64,000 nucleotides of DNA from Ryuthela nishihirai. Its lineage: Eukaryota; Arthropoda; Arachnida; Araneae; Heptathelidae. Under the pieces are notes generated by a model. The model saw only the letters and a list, made by a program, of their open reading frames with translations. It had not been told where the DNA came from and did no database searches. The stretch spans positions 18,377,801-18,441,800 of the forward strand of contig JAWZYU010000019.1 in the NCBI GenBank assembly GCA_038380435.1, written 5' to 3'. Shown one piece after another: positions 46,467 to 58,101 of the stretch (the stretch's first letter is position 1; every line of letters begins with the position of its first letter). Made by a program: the position numbers and the translations under genes.

Positions 46467-46859
46467 ATCTAATAAATTATAAAAATAATTTTAAAAGTAG
46501 CAAAAGTAGTTTTAAAACCTCAAAATTATTAAATTATTTATTATTTTATTATTACATTTTTAAAAATAAAATGTGATGATGTGTTCAATTTGTCATTTAT
46601 TTATCTGTCTGTAGACGTTGAACTTCTTTTGTTTCTAAGGATAGATTGAAAATTCTTTTTGGGTTGAAGAGCTATTGATGCAATATTATTATTCAGACTT
46701 TCTGAATCTTCCCAAAGTTATAATTATGCCCTCTAACCCTTCTCGGGTCACCATCGAACATAGACATTGACACAATCTGCAATGAAAGGTCATAGACATC
46801 AATAGACATCTTTTGTACATCACATGAAATTTCATTTTTTTTTTAAATTGTCAATTGAA

Positions 46860-49145
46860 AATTTTCTTAAGTATACCTTTTAAAAATATGCAATTCAAGT
46901 TTGAAGAATAATATTTTCTTTTTTAATTTATACGTATTTTATTAAATTATAATATAAATGATTTGTTAAAACCCTCTTATTACCATTTCTTGAAAGTGCT
47001 AAACGGTATTGCCAATTTGCTTGTTAGCTTTTCTCTTTGCTGAGGAAACCTTCTGATTTATAAGCTCACAAGTTTGATTTGAACTATTGTCAACAAATTT
47101 ATTTTCAGATTTTTGAAAAATGTTCTAAAAATTAACAGAAAACTGCTATTTTTAAAAACAGCAGATTTTGGAATTAATTATGAAGTATGTACCGCCATTT
47201 TATTAATTTTGTTTTACACTCTTTTTCTGCCATAAAACTACTTCAGCATTCCCAGAATTATTTTTATCATTAATATCATTTATCCCAGCATTGTATGTAT
47301 CTTTCCCACTCTTAAAATCAAAACTGTAAGTAACGTGAACCTTCTTAGAAAGAGGAAGCTAGCAAGCTGAGGTGTTGCAGTGTAAAATATGTCATAGCAG
47401 CAATTGAGTGCAGTGACTTAATTATTGCTCACAAGTGTAGTATAGTGGCTGGCTTTATTATTTTGCAGCCAAGCTGAATCCTTTGTAAAAGGACATGAGA
47501 TATTACAGAAAGAGTTCTTCTGGGATGTAGGATAATGTGACCATGCATCTAGTCAGTACTAACCTTCATTTTCATCTCTGTAGATTTATTTCAGTAAATT
47601 ATTGATTTTTCCGTTGGCTGCTCTATCGATCCTTTGGAATTATGCTACATCAGGTGACTGGCTTTACAAGTTGTTGGGGATATTATTTAGCATTGCATTA
47701 GGTTACATGCTAATATTTCTTGTTTATATATATATATTTGTTAAATTTTCTTGTTTCAAAGTTTCTCTTGTAAGAAAACTTTGATCTTGTATCGTTTCCT
47801 GAAAATGAATGAGGTATTGGCTGTGGAATGCAAATGGACTTCCTTGACATGACAAGTTATTTACATGGATGATTTAAGTCAAATACTTCCTCCCAACAAA
47901 CAGGATTATAAACTCCCTGTGTAAAATTTATTTTATTTCCTTTTTTTTAAATTAAACCTTAGTTTTTATTTCCTTAGATCTACTTTATTTCTGTAAATTA
48001 TCAATCTTTCCACCAATCAATAATTATCAATATTTCAGAGTTATGCTACATTGGATAGCTGGCTTAGAATTTGTTGCTGTGGATAGTGTATTTAACATTA
48101 CATTAGGTTATATGTTATTTTTTTCTTTTATTATTTCCTTATTTTTCAGCAAAAAAACTTTGTATCATTTTTTGTAAATGAACAAGGTCTTGAATACAGG
48201 AGCAAAAAGTGCTTACTTGGCACAGATATCAATCCTCGTGTGGGAGGTCAATTTCGGAAAGGGTTTTTACACCACCACCCCTACTAAACTCATTGAGATA
48301 TTTTACTCTACCCTCTCTTTAAGAAAATTTATTTTTTTAATTGTGTTTTTATGTTCATATTGAATGGTTTTCAAAGCATCCCCTTCCCCCTCAGTAACTT
48401 GACTGTGCCACTCTGGTGATATAGACGATTGTTTTTTTTGCTTTGATGGACTGACTTTTTGGCACTTAGCAAAGATCAAAATATAAGAATCAAAGAAAAA
48501 ATTTGTAATGTTTGGTAAAAAAAAAAAAGCAGCCAAGAAACTGTTCCTCCATTTTCTAAACCGGACAGAAAATCCAAATAACCTTGTATAAATTTGGCCG
48601 ATGCTTTAAAACTTACCACACTGAAAAAAAAGTTTTTAAAAGAAATAAAAATCATGTTTCATGTAAACATTATATTATTTGGGAAGAAATTTACTTTCGA
48701 TGAATATATAATTTAACTCTTTTTATTCATCAGGTTTTACAAAATTAAGCCTTAATAGCGTGGTCTGAATTTTTGTTACATTATCACTCCAAAAATGAAA
48801 AGTTTATTTCTTGCTTCAAGTAAATATAATTTTTTTTGCTATTGAGAAATAAACAGCTTTTCTATTCATATGCATTATAATCATTTCTGTCTGTTAGTTT
48901 TTTTAATTTTTATTTGTATTGTGAGATGCATTTTTTACTACATGCCTCTATAAAAAGCCCTATTAAAATAAAACTAGTTGTCTTTTTTTTAATATTATAT
49001 ATTCAGAAAATCCAGAATTAAATGCTAATTAATTTGGATTATAACATGCCATAATTCCTTTCATTAGTTATTTGGCAAAAAAGTTCCAAAGTTAGATTTT
49101 TTTTATTGCTGATCATAGTGAAAAAGTAGTTGTACCTCTGAGTGT
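46860..49145 (-). mobile_element. piggyBac-type non-autonomous element, copy 3, reversed and diverged
   Basis: Segments match copy 1 in reverse: 47020-47170 to 39180-39300, 47790-47850 to 38440-38520, 48230-48300 to 31780-31830, 48890-49120 to 30400-30560. The left terminus near 49145 is too diverged to show the CCC end, and no TTAA was found at the other. It is the oldest of the three copies. Confidence 0.6.
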
Positions 49146-49868
49146 AAAGGACCTTGAAATGGCTACAGTGAAAAAGTTGAAAATTCCAAAATTTTAAATG
49201 AATTTTGAAACAATGTATTTATGCTAGAAATCGAAAATTTAATGGTGGAATGTGAAGGTCATGAATTTCCCATTCGCAATAATGAGTTGACCACTTAGTC
49301 CAAGAAGGGGTGGGAAATTAAATTTTTTTGTTTTCAGAGTTAATTGTTTTATAAAAACTGAAAAAAAAAGGGGGGGGGGGGGTGAAAGAAGGTACTCTCC
49401 TACACAAATGATGGAGATAACCTAGAAGCTCTATTGAGCTTGACCTGGTTTCTCACATAACATACAAACGCATACACAGGGACATGCCCACTGGTTTAGC
49501 ATTCCGGTAAGCTAACCACTAGACCAGGTATGGCTTTTAAGAGATAAATTAAAACTTCTTTTTGGGTTGGATAGGTATTGATGAAATATTACGACCTTCA
49601 CTTTCCAAATCTTCCTAAAGTTGTAATTGCAGCCTATAACACATTGGCTACCAAGCCAACTTTATAGAAACTCCCAGGGGCCAACTTAAGTCTGTGTGTG
49701 TGTGTTTTTTTTTTACCTCATTTTGACCGTAAAACAATATCTGAAGACCATATTTTTTATTTTTTGTTCTGAAGTGCCATAATTTTTTAAGTCATTCACA
49801 TATGGATAATGCTGCTCTCTCCCATGAAATTTTTGTATGTGCATGTAGCAAATAAAAAAATATATTCC
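49146..49868. other. Intron with diverged repeats
   Basis: 49190-49320 is related to 50905-51040 ('aaattccaaaattttaaatg', 'tagaatgtgaagg'). A G-run lies at 49371-49382. A minus-strand tRNA-like fragment ('ggtctagtggttagcttacc' read on the minus strand, 49510-49528) suggests a SINE head. A (gt)n run lies at 49696-49706. Confidence 0.4.
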
Positions 49869-49869
49869 C

Positions 49870-50545
49870 AAGGATATTTTACTTGTAAAACTGAAATGAA
49901 GAGAAATTATTTCATGAGATGATGAAAATGGGATTGTTCTAAACTAAAAGGACACATGGGATGTTAGACTCTTATTGACTAAACTAACTTCCAACAAATC
50001 TGTCACAGGTACAACCATAACCATTCACCAACCAAAACCAGGCTACAGATACCTCTAATACTGATCAGCCTTCAGCCAGCCTAGCCACAAATAGAGGATG
50101 AAAATCTCAGAGGGCTACATTGAAACCATTAGCTATTCTATTATGCAATAAAGGGCAAAGCAGGCAGGCAAAATCAGCATAAGGCAAGCAGTCAAAATCG
50201 TTTCATATGCCACAACTCTTAAAAAAGGCATAAAATGATATCAGAAACTTGCCATTGAACTCCTATTAGGAATAGTAGATGTAAATGCCTGAATTGTGTA
50301 CAAACATGCGACCAAGAAGGAAATTCAAATACCCACCTTCTAAGAGATGATGGCTGCAGATCTACTAAAAATTAAAGAATAAGAGCAACATGAATAGCCA
50401 AAATCAGTGGGCAAGATGCACCATCTTTCTCAAAGAATTGGTATGGATGGTAAGAAGTTCCAAAGAAAATGTAGTGTGTGTTACACCAAAATCCAAAAAG
50501 TAGCCAATCATCAGGAAGCAGAAATTGGGCCAAAATAGTATATAT
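49870..50545 (+). pseudogene. piggyBac transposase C-terminal half, degenerate
   Basis: One frame with several stops reads NGIVLN-KDTWDVRLLLTKL, the region of the third catalytic Asp (usual pattern W-x-D-x-R-x-V). It then reads QAVKIVSYATTLKKGIK, then a stop where Trp is expected, then YQKLAIELLLGIVDVNA, IVYKHATKKEIQI, and KKFQRKCSVCYTK. The 'KLAIELLLG...VN' block and the C-terminal Cys-rich end are typical of piggyBac-family transposases. Several stops fit single-base decay of Trp codons. The N-terminal half and the first two Asp were not found. It may be a relic of the autonomous partner of the nearby TTAA-flanked elements, but no shared terminus proves it. Confidence 0.65.
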
Positions 50546-50549
50546 AACT

Positions 50550-52094
50550 ACTATGATAAATTCAGTGATCTACCTCAAATATGATTATAATGCTTTAATT
50601 TGCAACATGCTTAAGCCATATTTTAGTTTTCTAAGAATATATTTTTATTAATAAATATACATTAATTCAAAATAAACAGTTTTATGTATTTATTAGCCTA
50701 AAATATATATTTTCAGCAATTAAGACGAACTTAATATACCAAACTTAACTGCCAGGGCCACACTTAAACCCCTATTTAATTTCTATTGAGAGTCATTGGT
50801 ATTTGTATGACACGACTGTATAGTTACATATACTGTCATACACATTTGAATGACACAACATTAATGAAAACGTTGATATCATGCATGGCAAGGAATGTGC
50901 TAATGGTAAAAAAATTCCAAAATTTTAAATGAATTGTGCAAATTATGTATTTATTTTTATGCTAGAAATTTTGCTGGTAGAATGTGAAGATTCCACCAGA
51001 AACACACACATGAACTTTCCATTGGCAACCATTGGTATGGTAGGAAATGCAACTGTTTCGTTTTAAGAAATAATTGGAATTTTATTTTTTCTTGAATTGA
51101 TTGGTACTAATGAAATATAGTTTACATCATTAGTGGTCAGTATTTATAGAAATGGCAAAACTTTTATCAGATGTTGCAAGTGATCTGTTTAGGGTAGAGA
51201 TTTAAAATTTTGGTGGTAGAGTGTTGAGATATTCCACCTGACAGCAAAATCTCCACCTTTTCTCAAAGGAATGTGAGGACAGCAACTTTTTAAATTAAAG
51301 GAATGAAAGATAAATACTTTTTATGTTATGTAATTGCTAATAAAATACTAGTATTTGCATTTTCCCCGTCATTCATTAGTTCGAATTGAAACTTTTAAGG
51401 AGTGGAAAAGTAGATAAATGAAAAACTTCATTCTCTTTGAAAACAAAATTCTTATATTCACCAGAAATGATATGCATTCTTCTAGTTACATTTAAAAAAA
51501 ATAATGCACTATATATGCTGTCAGTCTTTTTGTCCATCTGTAGACATTAGAAATGAGCACAGGCCCAGACGGTCTCAGGTTCAGCACAGATGACTTTACA
51601 TTCAGTCTCAGTCATAATTAAGTGTTTTGATAAATGTGAAAAAATTGGTTAAAAAAAACAGTAATTTCTTTTGTTATAATTACAATTTTTAAATCAGTAT
51701 TCAATAACTGAAATCTTTCAGCTTATGATTATTTTTTAGGTATTCTCTAAGAGTTTTAATGAATTGCTCTTAGTGTTTATAATGATGTTACTCAAGAAAT
51801 GTTGGACTCTATGAAATACTTCTAGTATTTTTCATTCAAGTTTTTAATTTGGTTTTAAAATAATTATATAACCTGAAATGGCATAGTGATTTGGGAGCTA
51901 GCTACTGTTCCAGCAGGGCTAACTTTATGTGTTAGCTCTATCTGAGGCAATGATCTGCAGTGACTTTGATATTAGTGGAGCATGTTCTTGTATGAGGAGA
52001 CCTGTATGAATTAGTAGTTTTTAGCAGCCTTCTCTGTCCTGAATGTTGTATTTCTATATATATATATGTTTTATGATATGTCAGAGAGGTTTTT
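50550..52094. other. PMS1 intron, mostly unrecognised
   Basis: 50905-51040 is related to 49190-49320. The rest is AT-rich with no coding motif. (ta)n at 52055-52068. Confidence 0.4.
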
Positions 52095-52346
52095 AGGGTG
52101 ATTCAGCTTAGTTGGTAGCACACCAGGCTCATAATCTGAAGTTCTCGTGTTGAATTCCAACTGGACCTGCAGTAAGATTGCACATTAAAAAATGTGTTAA
52201 ATGACCTTGACAGGAGTCTTCCATCTGTCTCCTAAGAAGGTAGGTGATCCACTGGATCACCTACCTTCTCTGAGTCTTTGAAGTCCTTGTTATCTGGACA
52301 TTTCACCCATTGTGTGCAAAAAATGCCACTTAGTGGTAAAACAACC
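52095..52346 (+). mobile_element. SINE-1, old copy with target duplication
   Basis: The tRNA-like head is decayed ('gtgattcagcttagttggtagc', 'ctcataatctgaag'), much of the central domain is lost, and the 3' end is 'gtgtgcaaaaaatgccac'. The flanks share 'cagagaggttttt' (52082-52094 and 52347-52359). An internal duplication 'gtaggtgatccactggatcacctac' region (about 52228-52265) forms a hairpin. Confidence 0.75.
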
Positions 52347-52439
52347 CAGAGAGGTTTTTTCACACACTGAGGAACAGTAATTTTCAAAACAGTTTGGGCC
52401 AGAATTCTATAATTACAGGCTTAAGCTTTAAAATTTGAA

Positions 52440-52668
52440 AACCTATGAGATGGAATATTAAGCTGTAGTTGTGTGCAGGAGAGATGTACCTTGTGCATGT
52501 AAAAGGACAATGGATGGCCCTAACAAAAGATTATCACTATCTTCTAACAGCTGTCCAATGGGTTCCCTTCCCCTAACCAACTTTGAGCCATTTGGAGTCC
52601 TTATGACTTCACCATTTAGACCAGTGTGGGCAAAAAAATGCTATGCAGAGGTAAAATAACTCAAAGCC
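52440..52668 (+). mobile_element. SINE-1, 5'-truncated, old
   Basis: 'gatggaatattaagctgtag', 'gcaggagagatgtacc', 'tgcatgtaaaaggacaatgg' and 'gggcaaaaaaatgctatgc' are diverged central and 3' parts of SINE-1. Confidence 0.65.
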
Positions 52669-52669
52669 T

Positions 52670-53826
52670 CTCCCAATGATTGCACAACAAACACAACAAC
52701 TTCACTTAAGAAAAACTGCCCAGATCGTCATGGCTGCTTCTGTTGCCTAAATATGGATTGAAGGCACTTTAGTTAGCTCAACAATAGGTGAAAAGTGTTT
52801 GTATCAATGTAAAAAACAAAAGAATTGCCTTCAGCACTAACATGTGTGAAAGAGCAGTGAATGAATTGTTTCACAATGGAATATTGTTTATTGGTTTCTC
52901 AGGGAACCATAATGAAAAAAATGTGTAACTGTAAAAAACATATAAATTAAATGTCGAAAAGTGCAGTATCAGTTTTCATGTAAATTAAGTGCATAATTTT
53001 GCCTCAAGTTTTTCAGGTATATTATATAAAGGCTTTAAGTAAATTAATGCATATATTATGAGTGGTAGAATTTTAATTATTTACTGTAGTGACCAAAGAG
53101 TTTCTTTTGAGATAGTTCTTTATTTGCTTTTGTATTATTCAAACCTTCAGTATAAACATGCAAAACATTGATTAAACTTTACGAAATGATACATAACAAA
53201 TAAGGGAAGCATGTGGTCTGGTTTGGAGAATCAAGCTTCACTTTGATGATATTATTTTCATTGGTACTTGTGTTGGTAAGTGTGGCCAAGTCAATGTGTG
53301 ATGAATGAGATGGCAGGCCCCATATGGTTAGAAAATAGTAATGATTATTTGGCCTGAAGTGTGTTGAGAGAGCTAGAGAAATGAAGGAATCATTTTAAAA
53401 GTAGAAAGATGCAATTTTTTCCACATATTTAAATAGTTCAAACACATAAATGAAATATGCTGTCAAAAATAAGAATCACAAAGAAAACAGCAATCTGTCA
53501 AATGGAATGTTTATATAAATATATTATTATCTTCCATAAAAATAATGTATAAACATGAAAAATGTATAAATATAACTAAAATAACATTGAAACCATGAGA
53601 AGTTTCTGGGACATGCATGAATTTATGTATGATTAACTGGAAATAGGTAAGTTTGAAAAAACTATCATCACTAAGAGTAAGCTTATCTTCTGTGCATATT
53701 ATTGCTGTATAAATTATGTTCCATTATTTGTTTGTTATATTGTTTTGAAGCAAATATTCCAAATAGTGTTCAATATCTTCAAATATGTATAAGTTTTAAC
53801 TATGTTGCTTTCTGAAATAACTGTAG
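52670..53826. other. PMS1 intron 3' part, no recognised element
   Basis: AT-rich DNA leading to the acceptor 'aaataactgtag' at 53826. No SINE or transposon terminus seen. Confidence 0.45.
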
Positions 53827-53972
53827 TTGCTGGCCAACATCCTGAATACAATAATCAAGAAATGGCACAGGTGTTGACTGAACAGTGGAATAAGTTACCA
53901 GAAGAAAAGCGAATGATTTATGAAGAAATGGCAGAAAAAGATTCTTTTCGGTATGCTGCATTATTAAAAAAT
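53827..53972 (+). CDS. PMS1: PMS1 exon: second part of HMG box
   Basis: The exon enters in phase 1. With the last base of the 28105 exon it reads FE-VAGQHPEYNNQEMAQVL, then TEQWNKLPEEKRMIYEEMA and EKDSFRYAALLKN. 'W-N-x-L-P-E-E-K-R-x-x-Y-E-E-x-A-x-x-D-x-x-R-Y' is the signature of HMG-box helices 2 and 3, and animal PMS1 has the same block. The likely donor is GTTAGT at 53973, giving a phase-0 end. The frame stays open to a stop at about 54003, so the exact end is uncertain. The C-terminal MutL dimerisation domain that binds MLH1 is not found to the right and should lie beyond the window. Confidence 0.83.
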
Positions 53973-54099
53973 GTTAGTAGTAGTATTAATAGTTTTCAGG
54001 AATGATTAATGATATTTATCTTTCATATTCATAAGTATCCACTAAACTACTATATCAAAAGTAAAACTTTGTAAGGTGTATGCTTATTCCTATTTAGTA

Positions 54100-54396
54100 A
54101 AAAGTGTAAATTGAAGGGCTTGCAGCAATAATGACTCAGCTCCACTTTCTGCCAATTTTGAGTAAACAAAAAAATACTATTTTAAAATTCAAGTTCTTTT
54201 TTTCAAACATGCAACAGATGCAGCTCCATCTGTTGGAAACCAAGGTAAGTATCACTCGGAGCTGGCTCCTTTTTGCACTAAATAAAAGGCCATATTTTTC
54301 TTTACAGGATAGCACGTAACTAAAAATAAGTATAATTGAGGGTCTTGCAGCAATTGGAGCAGACTCCTTTTTGCTGCAAGCCCCTCAATTATACTT
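54100..54396. mobile_element. Foldback/MITE-like cluster with 26-bp hairpin
   Basis: Arms 54328-54353 and 54371-54396 are complementary at 25 of 26 positions around a 17-nt loop. A third version of the same motif ('gaagggcttgcagcaata') is at 54114-54131, and 'ggagctggctcctttttgc' at 54259-54277 matches the loop side. This suggests two overlapping or nested copies of a short foldback element. Confidence 0.6.
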
Positions 54397-56179
54397 AATG
54401 CTACTGACACTACTAAAGGCCATTTGACACCAGTATTTTTTGTGTTATATTAAAATCAAACCTTAGTTGAGTATACTGAAGGTATATGGAACCTTAAAGT
54501 GGCTGAATATTGAACAGACTGAAGTTCAGACATTGGTGTTGAGACAAATATAGAATAGAACATATTGGCTGAACATGCTAAATTTTGGCAATTGACGTTT
54601 GACTGAACTTCATACTGAAATGGATTCAAATAATATATGTGCAATGAAATGTTCTTCAGTGACCACCTGTATTTGGTTTGCACCTGGTTAAACAACTCTT
54701 TGGTCAGGTGGAACAAATTTATGTTCAGTCCACAAGGATCTATATTGCTGTCATTGACTACCTATTAAAATATTAAAATACCCACTTTTGTATTAAACAG
54801 ATGATACTAACAGACTCATGGCAGAAGACTAATGTCTTAGGTAGGTTTTGTTTCATATTAAGGCTATTTTATATTGACCACTTAATGCAGTCCTTAACCC
54901 TTCCAGGGTCCACGCTGAAAAACTGATTTACATCCAGAGGTTCAGCTAATTTTTCACTCTGATCAGGCAAAAAAAAAATTAACTTTAGAACTTTTTGCCA
55001 AATAACTAATGAAAGGAATTATGGCATATTATATGCCAAATTAATCATCATTTAATTCTGGATTTTCCGAAAATAAAATATTTAATAAAAGAAGACAACT
55101 ATTTTTATTTTAATAGGACTTTTTTTTAGAGTCCTATAGTAAAAAAATGCATCTTGCAACACAAATAAATATTTATTTAAAAAAACTAATAGACAGAAAT
55201 GATTATAATACACATGAATAGATATGCTATATTTTTTTCTTGGTACCAAACTTTGAGAAAATTCCAGGCTTTTAGCCAATTGTGCTGAGTCAGATACACA
55301 AGTCAACTTCAGAATTTAAAAAAAAAATAATCAATCAACAGAAATAGGTCATGTTATATACCAAATTTAACAGAATTTAATTACGAATTTTATGAAAATA
55401 AATAATTTAACAAGTTTACAAGCATATCGATTTTAATAAGCCTTTTTCAATATGATATGGTAAAAAAAAGGCTTTATTTTGGAAAACTTGATGAATTAAC
55501 ATAGTTAATTATTAAAAAAATACAGTAGATACAGTAGAGGTTCACAGTGCAGTAATTAAATTTTAATTGAAATCTTTTATTCTCTATGACACTGTTTTAA
55601 ACACTTCAACAAATGTTCTATGCTATCAAAAGTTATTAAGGAGAAATTTACGTACCATACTGCAGAGGATGGGTAGTAAGAGGAACTTTTGGAATGCTTG
55701 CAAGTGACAAGCTTAATTTTAGACATTCTTGCTGGCAAGTGATGCTTCAGTAAAGTTTGAGAAGGCGATGAGGGATACTGATAATTTATTTGCTTAAGGT
55801 TTAGTGAAGGAAATAACCAATAATACTTTTGGTAGCATAGAGTTCTTAAAAAACTTTGAGTTCCATGACGCACATTTTGCACCCTTACTTTGGGCACATT
55901 GTCAGGTGGGAAGTGAGCAGCTTTAGATATTGCATGAGAGGCAGTTAATTGTTGAGCACGGTGGAGGGGAGGGGTACTATAAATTGCATTATCAGTGGAT
56001 CAGCTCCGAGATTTGGAGTTGCCAATGGATGTGCGGATGGCCGTAACGTGATCTGCATGTGAAGGAGGTTGGAAAGAGGGCCTAAAACCTTTCCATTTTA
56101 AAGTCCCAATTAAAATGTTGCACACTATATCCCAACTTGTTCAAAATGATCACAATCATATACCCAGCTCTGGAGGAGC

Positions 56180-56470
56180 TTATTACAATTCAAAGACTCC
56201 ACTGGTAAAATCTTCCCCAAAGACAAATACATAGGGAAAACCTCACACCCATTTAAAGTCTGACTTAAAGAGCATAAATACATCATCTTAAACTACAAAA
56301 ACCACACTATTTCAAATAATCACTGAAAACAATCTACCAACTGATTTCCTAAAAACTAAAATTATAATATCCCCCCTACCAAATTCCAACTAGCCATCAC
56401 AGAAAATATCCTCATTAATGTAAAATTAACTGAACTCTGCAACACAGACATTGTCCCTTTTCCTCCAGCA
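56180..56470 (+). pseudogene. GIY-YIG endonuclease remnant (Penelope type)
   Basis: From 56192 the frame reads KDSTGKIFPKDKYIGKTSHP, then FKV-stop-LKEHKY. This keeps the YIG half of the motif, a K/R-T, and the downstream R-x-x-E-H block with Arg changed to a stop (CGA to TGA is a one-base change). Further on, the same region gives QLAITENILINVKL in another stretch, like the C-terminal helix after the active site. In live elements this nuclease nicks the target for priming. Stops show it is dead. Confidence 0.55.
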
Positions 56471-56582
56471 TGACATCTGATCCTTAGAGGATATAACCTA
56501 GACCTTGGAAATACCACACCCACCTAAACACACTCTCCTTTCTCATTGCTGATCCCCATTCCAACAACATACATTAACACAC

Positions 56583-57262
56583 TGTGATGCCCCATCGTTC
56601 ACTTTTTTTGCTTTACCTAAACCAGTTTTGTTTAATTTACGTTATATTTATCATTTTGGGGATTTTTATTTCCTTTTCAGCATCACAGCACTCGTTTTCA
56701 AGTTTCTAGGAGTTGCGTACGCGCAACTCCGAACTTCCGACCGTAACCGTTAAAGCGCGTGCCAAAGGACACGCCCCCTCTTGCGTCATAGCTTGCATCG
56801 TTCGTCGTATGCAAATGTCTTTCCCGTCATGCGCCGGCTCATTGTCAAAAACTGTGACCTGCGAGTCACTGAGGGTAGACAGAGAGAAGTAGAGAGAGAG
56901 AGAAGTAGAGAGATGTAGTAAGGTGCGTAGCACCAAGCACTGTGCGTGTAGCACAAGAGTTATGTTTTTTTCATTGATGTCTTGGTGAGTTAATTATTTT
57001 GGAAATAAATCTATTTTGTTTTGTTATAAAACTTTTGAGTCTGTAGTTTTTTATCTTGAGCAATGCTAATTAAGGATCTTTTTTACATTTATTCTTATTA
57101 GTTGACAATCATTTTTGATTCTTACTTATGAACGCTCGCTGGTATTTGAACCCTAAATCAACTTATTCTACTTTTGGCAATTTGTTAATTATTGCCTGGC
57201 GCCCGTCTAAGCTATCCGGAGCATAAAACTTAAAGTATTTTGCATTTGTTTGGAGCGTTACA
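56583..57262. mobile_element. Solo LTR, 680 bp, TSD ACAC
   Basis: The segment starts TGTGATGCC and ends GCGTTACA. 'acac' stands on both sides (56579-56582 and 57263-57266). A CpG-rich block (56715-56960) contrasts sharply with the AT-rich surroundings and may be promoter sequence. 'gaaataaatc' at 57002 could be a polyadenylation signal. It lies inside the Penelope-like element. The 4-bp duplication is short, so the exact ends need an internal paralogue. Confidence 0.55.
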
Positions 57263-58101
57263 ACACATACCCCCAAACCCTTTAAAAAAACTACCATAAT
57301 GTATACTAAGAATCGGCGATTAAAATCCCCCCCCCCATGCACACACAATTCCATTATTTGTGTCCTCACTATCATATTTATTTTTAATTCCCCAATATAG
57401 TTTACAAAATTTATGTAGTTAATAAAAGCATCCCACTCATTATACTACCAATGCAACACACATGAAACCAAAGGAATTCTTTTAATCTAATCACGAAATG
57501 AAGCTTTCCTCAAGACTTACTTACCTTGGAGAGTTCCCATAACCCCACACCCTCTTTCCAACCTCCTTCACATGCAGATTGCATTACCACCACCCACATG
57601 TCTGCCGGCCATCTGAACCTCGGAGCTGAGCCACTGACAATGCAATTTATGGCACCACCACCCTTTCCCATGCTCAACAGCCAACTGCTTGTCATGCATT
57701 ATTATCTAAAGCTTCTCACTTTCCACCTAATGATGGGCCCAAAGTAAGGATGCGAAATGTGCATTGTGGAACTCAAAGTATTTTAAGCACTCTATGCTAT
57801 TAAAAGTATTATTGGTTATTTACTTCACTAAATAAAGAAATAAATTTTCAGTATCCCTCATTGCCTTCTCAAACTCTACTGAAGCATCACTTGTCAGCAA
57901 GAACGTCAAAGATTAAAAGATTAAGCTTGTCACTTGCAAGCATCCCAGAAGTTTCTCTTACTACCTATCCTCTGCTATATGGTACATAAATTTCTCCTTA
58001 ATAACTTTTGATACTTGATTGCATAGAACATTTATTGAAGTGCTTAAAAACATTTCACAATGTCATAGAAAATTAAAGATTTCAATTCAATTTTAGTTAA
58101 A

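Larger units (their letters stand above)
55551..58101 (+). mobile_element. Penelope-like element with ~530 bp inverted arms
   Basis: About 55551-56085 and 57530-58101 are inverted copies of each other. For example, 'atgtgaaggaggttggaaag' (56058) matches the complement of 57550-57570, and 'tgttctatgctatcaaaag' matches the complement of 58010-58030. Between them lies a decayed GIY-YIG reading frame and a solo LTR. Inverted partial LTR-like repeats and a C-terminal GIY-YIG nuclease are features of Penelope-like retroelements. The RT itself is not present. The class is inferred. Confidence 0.6.

Noticed and set aside
54221..54245. Small exon (MQLHLLET) with a good acceptor and GTAAGT donor after the HMG exon
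   Set aside because: It sits inside a foldback/MITE-like cluster, and its residues do not resemble the PMS1 segment expected there.
56706..56954. 82-residue minus-strand frame in the GC-rich block
   Set aside because: It falls within the solo LTR and includes a purine-rich simple repeat. No homology motif.
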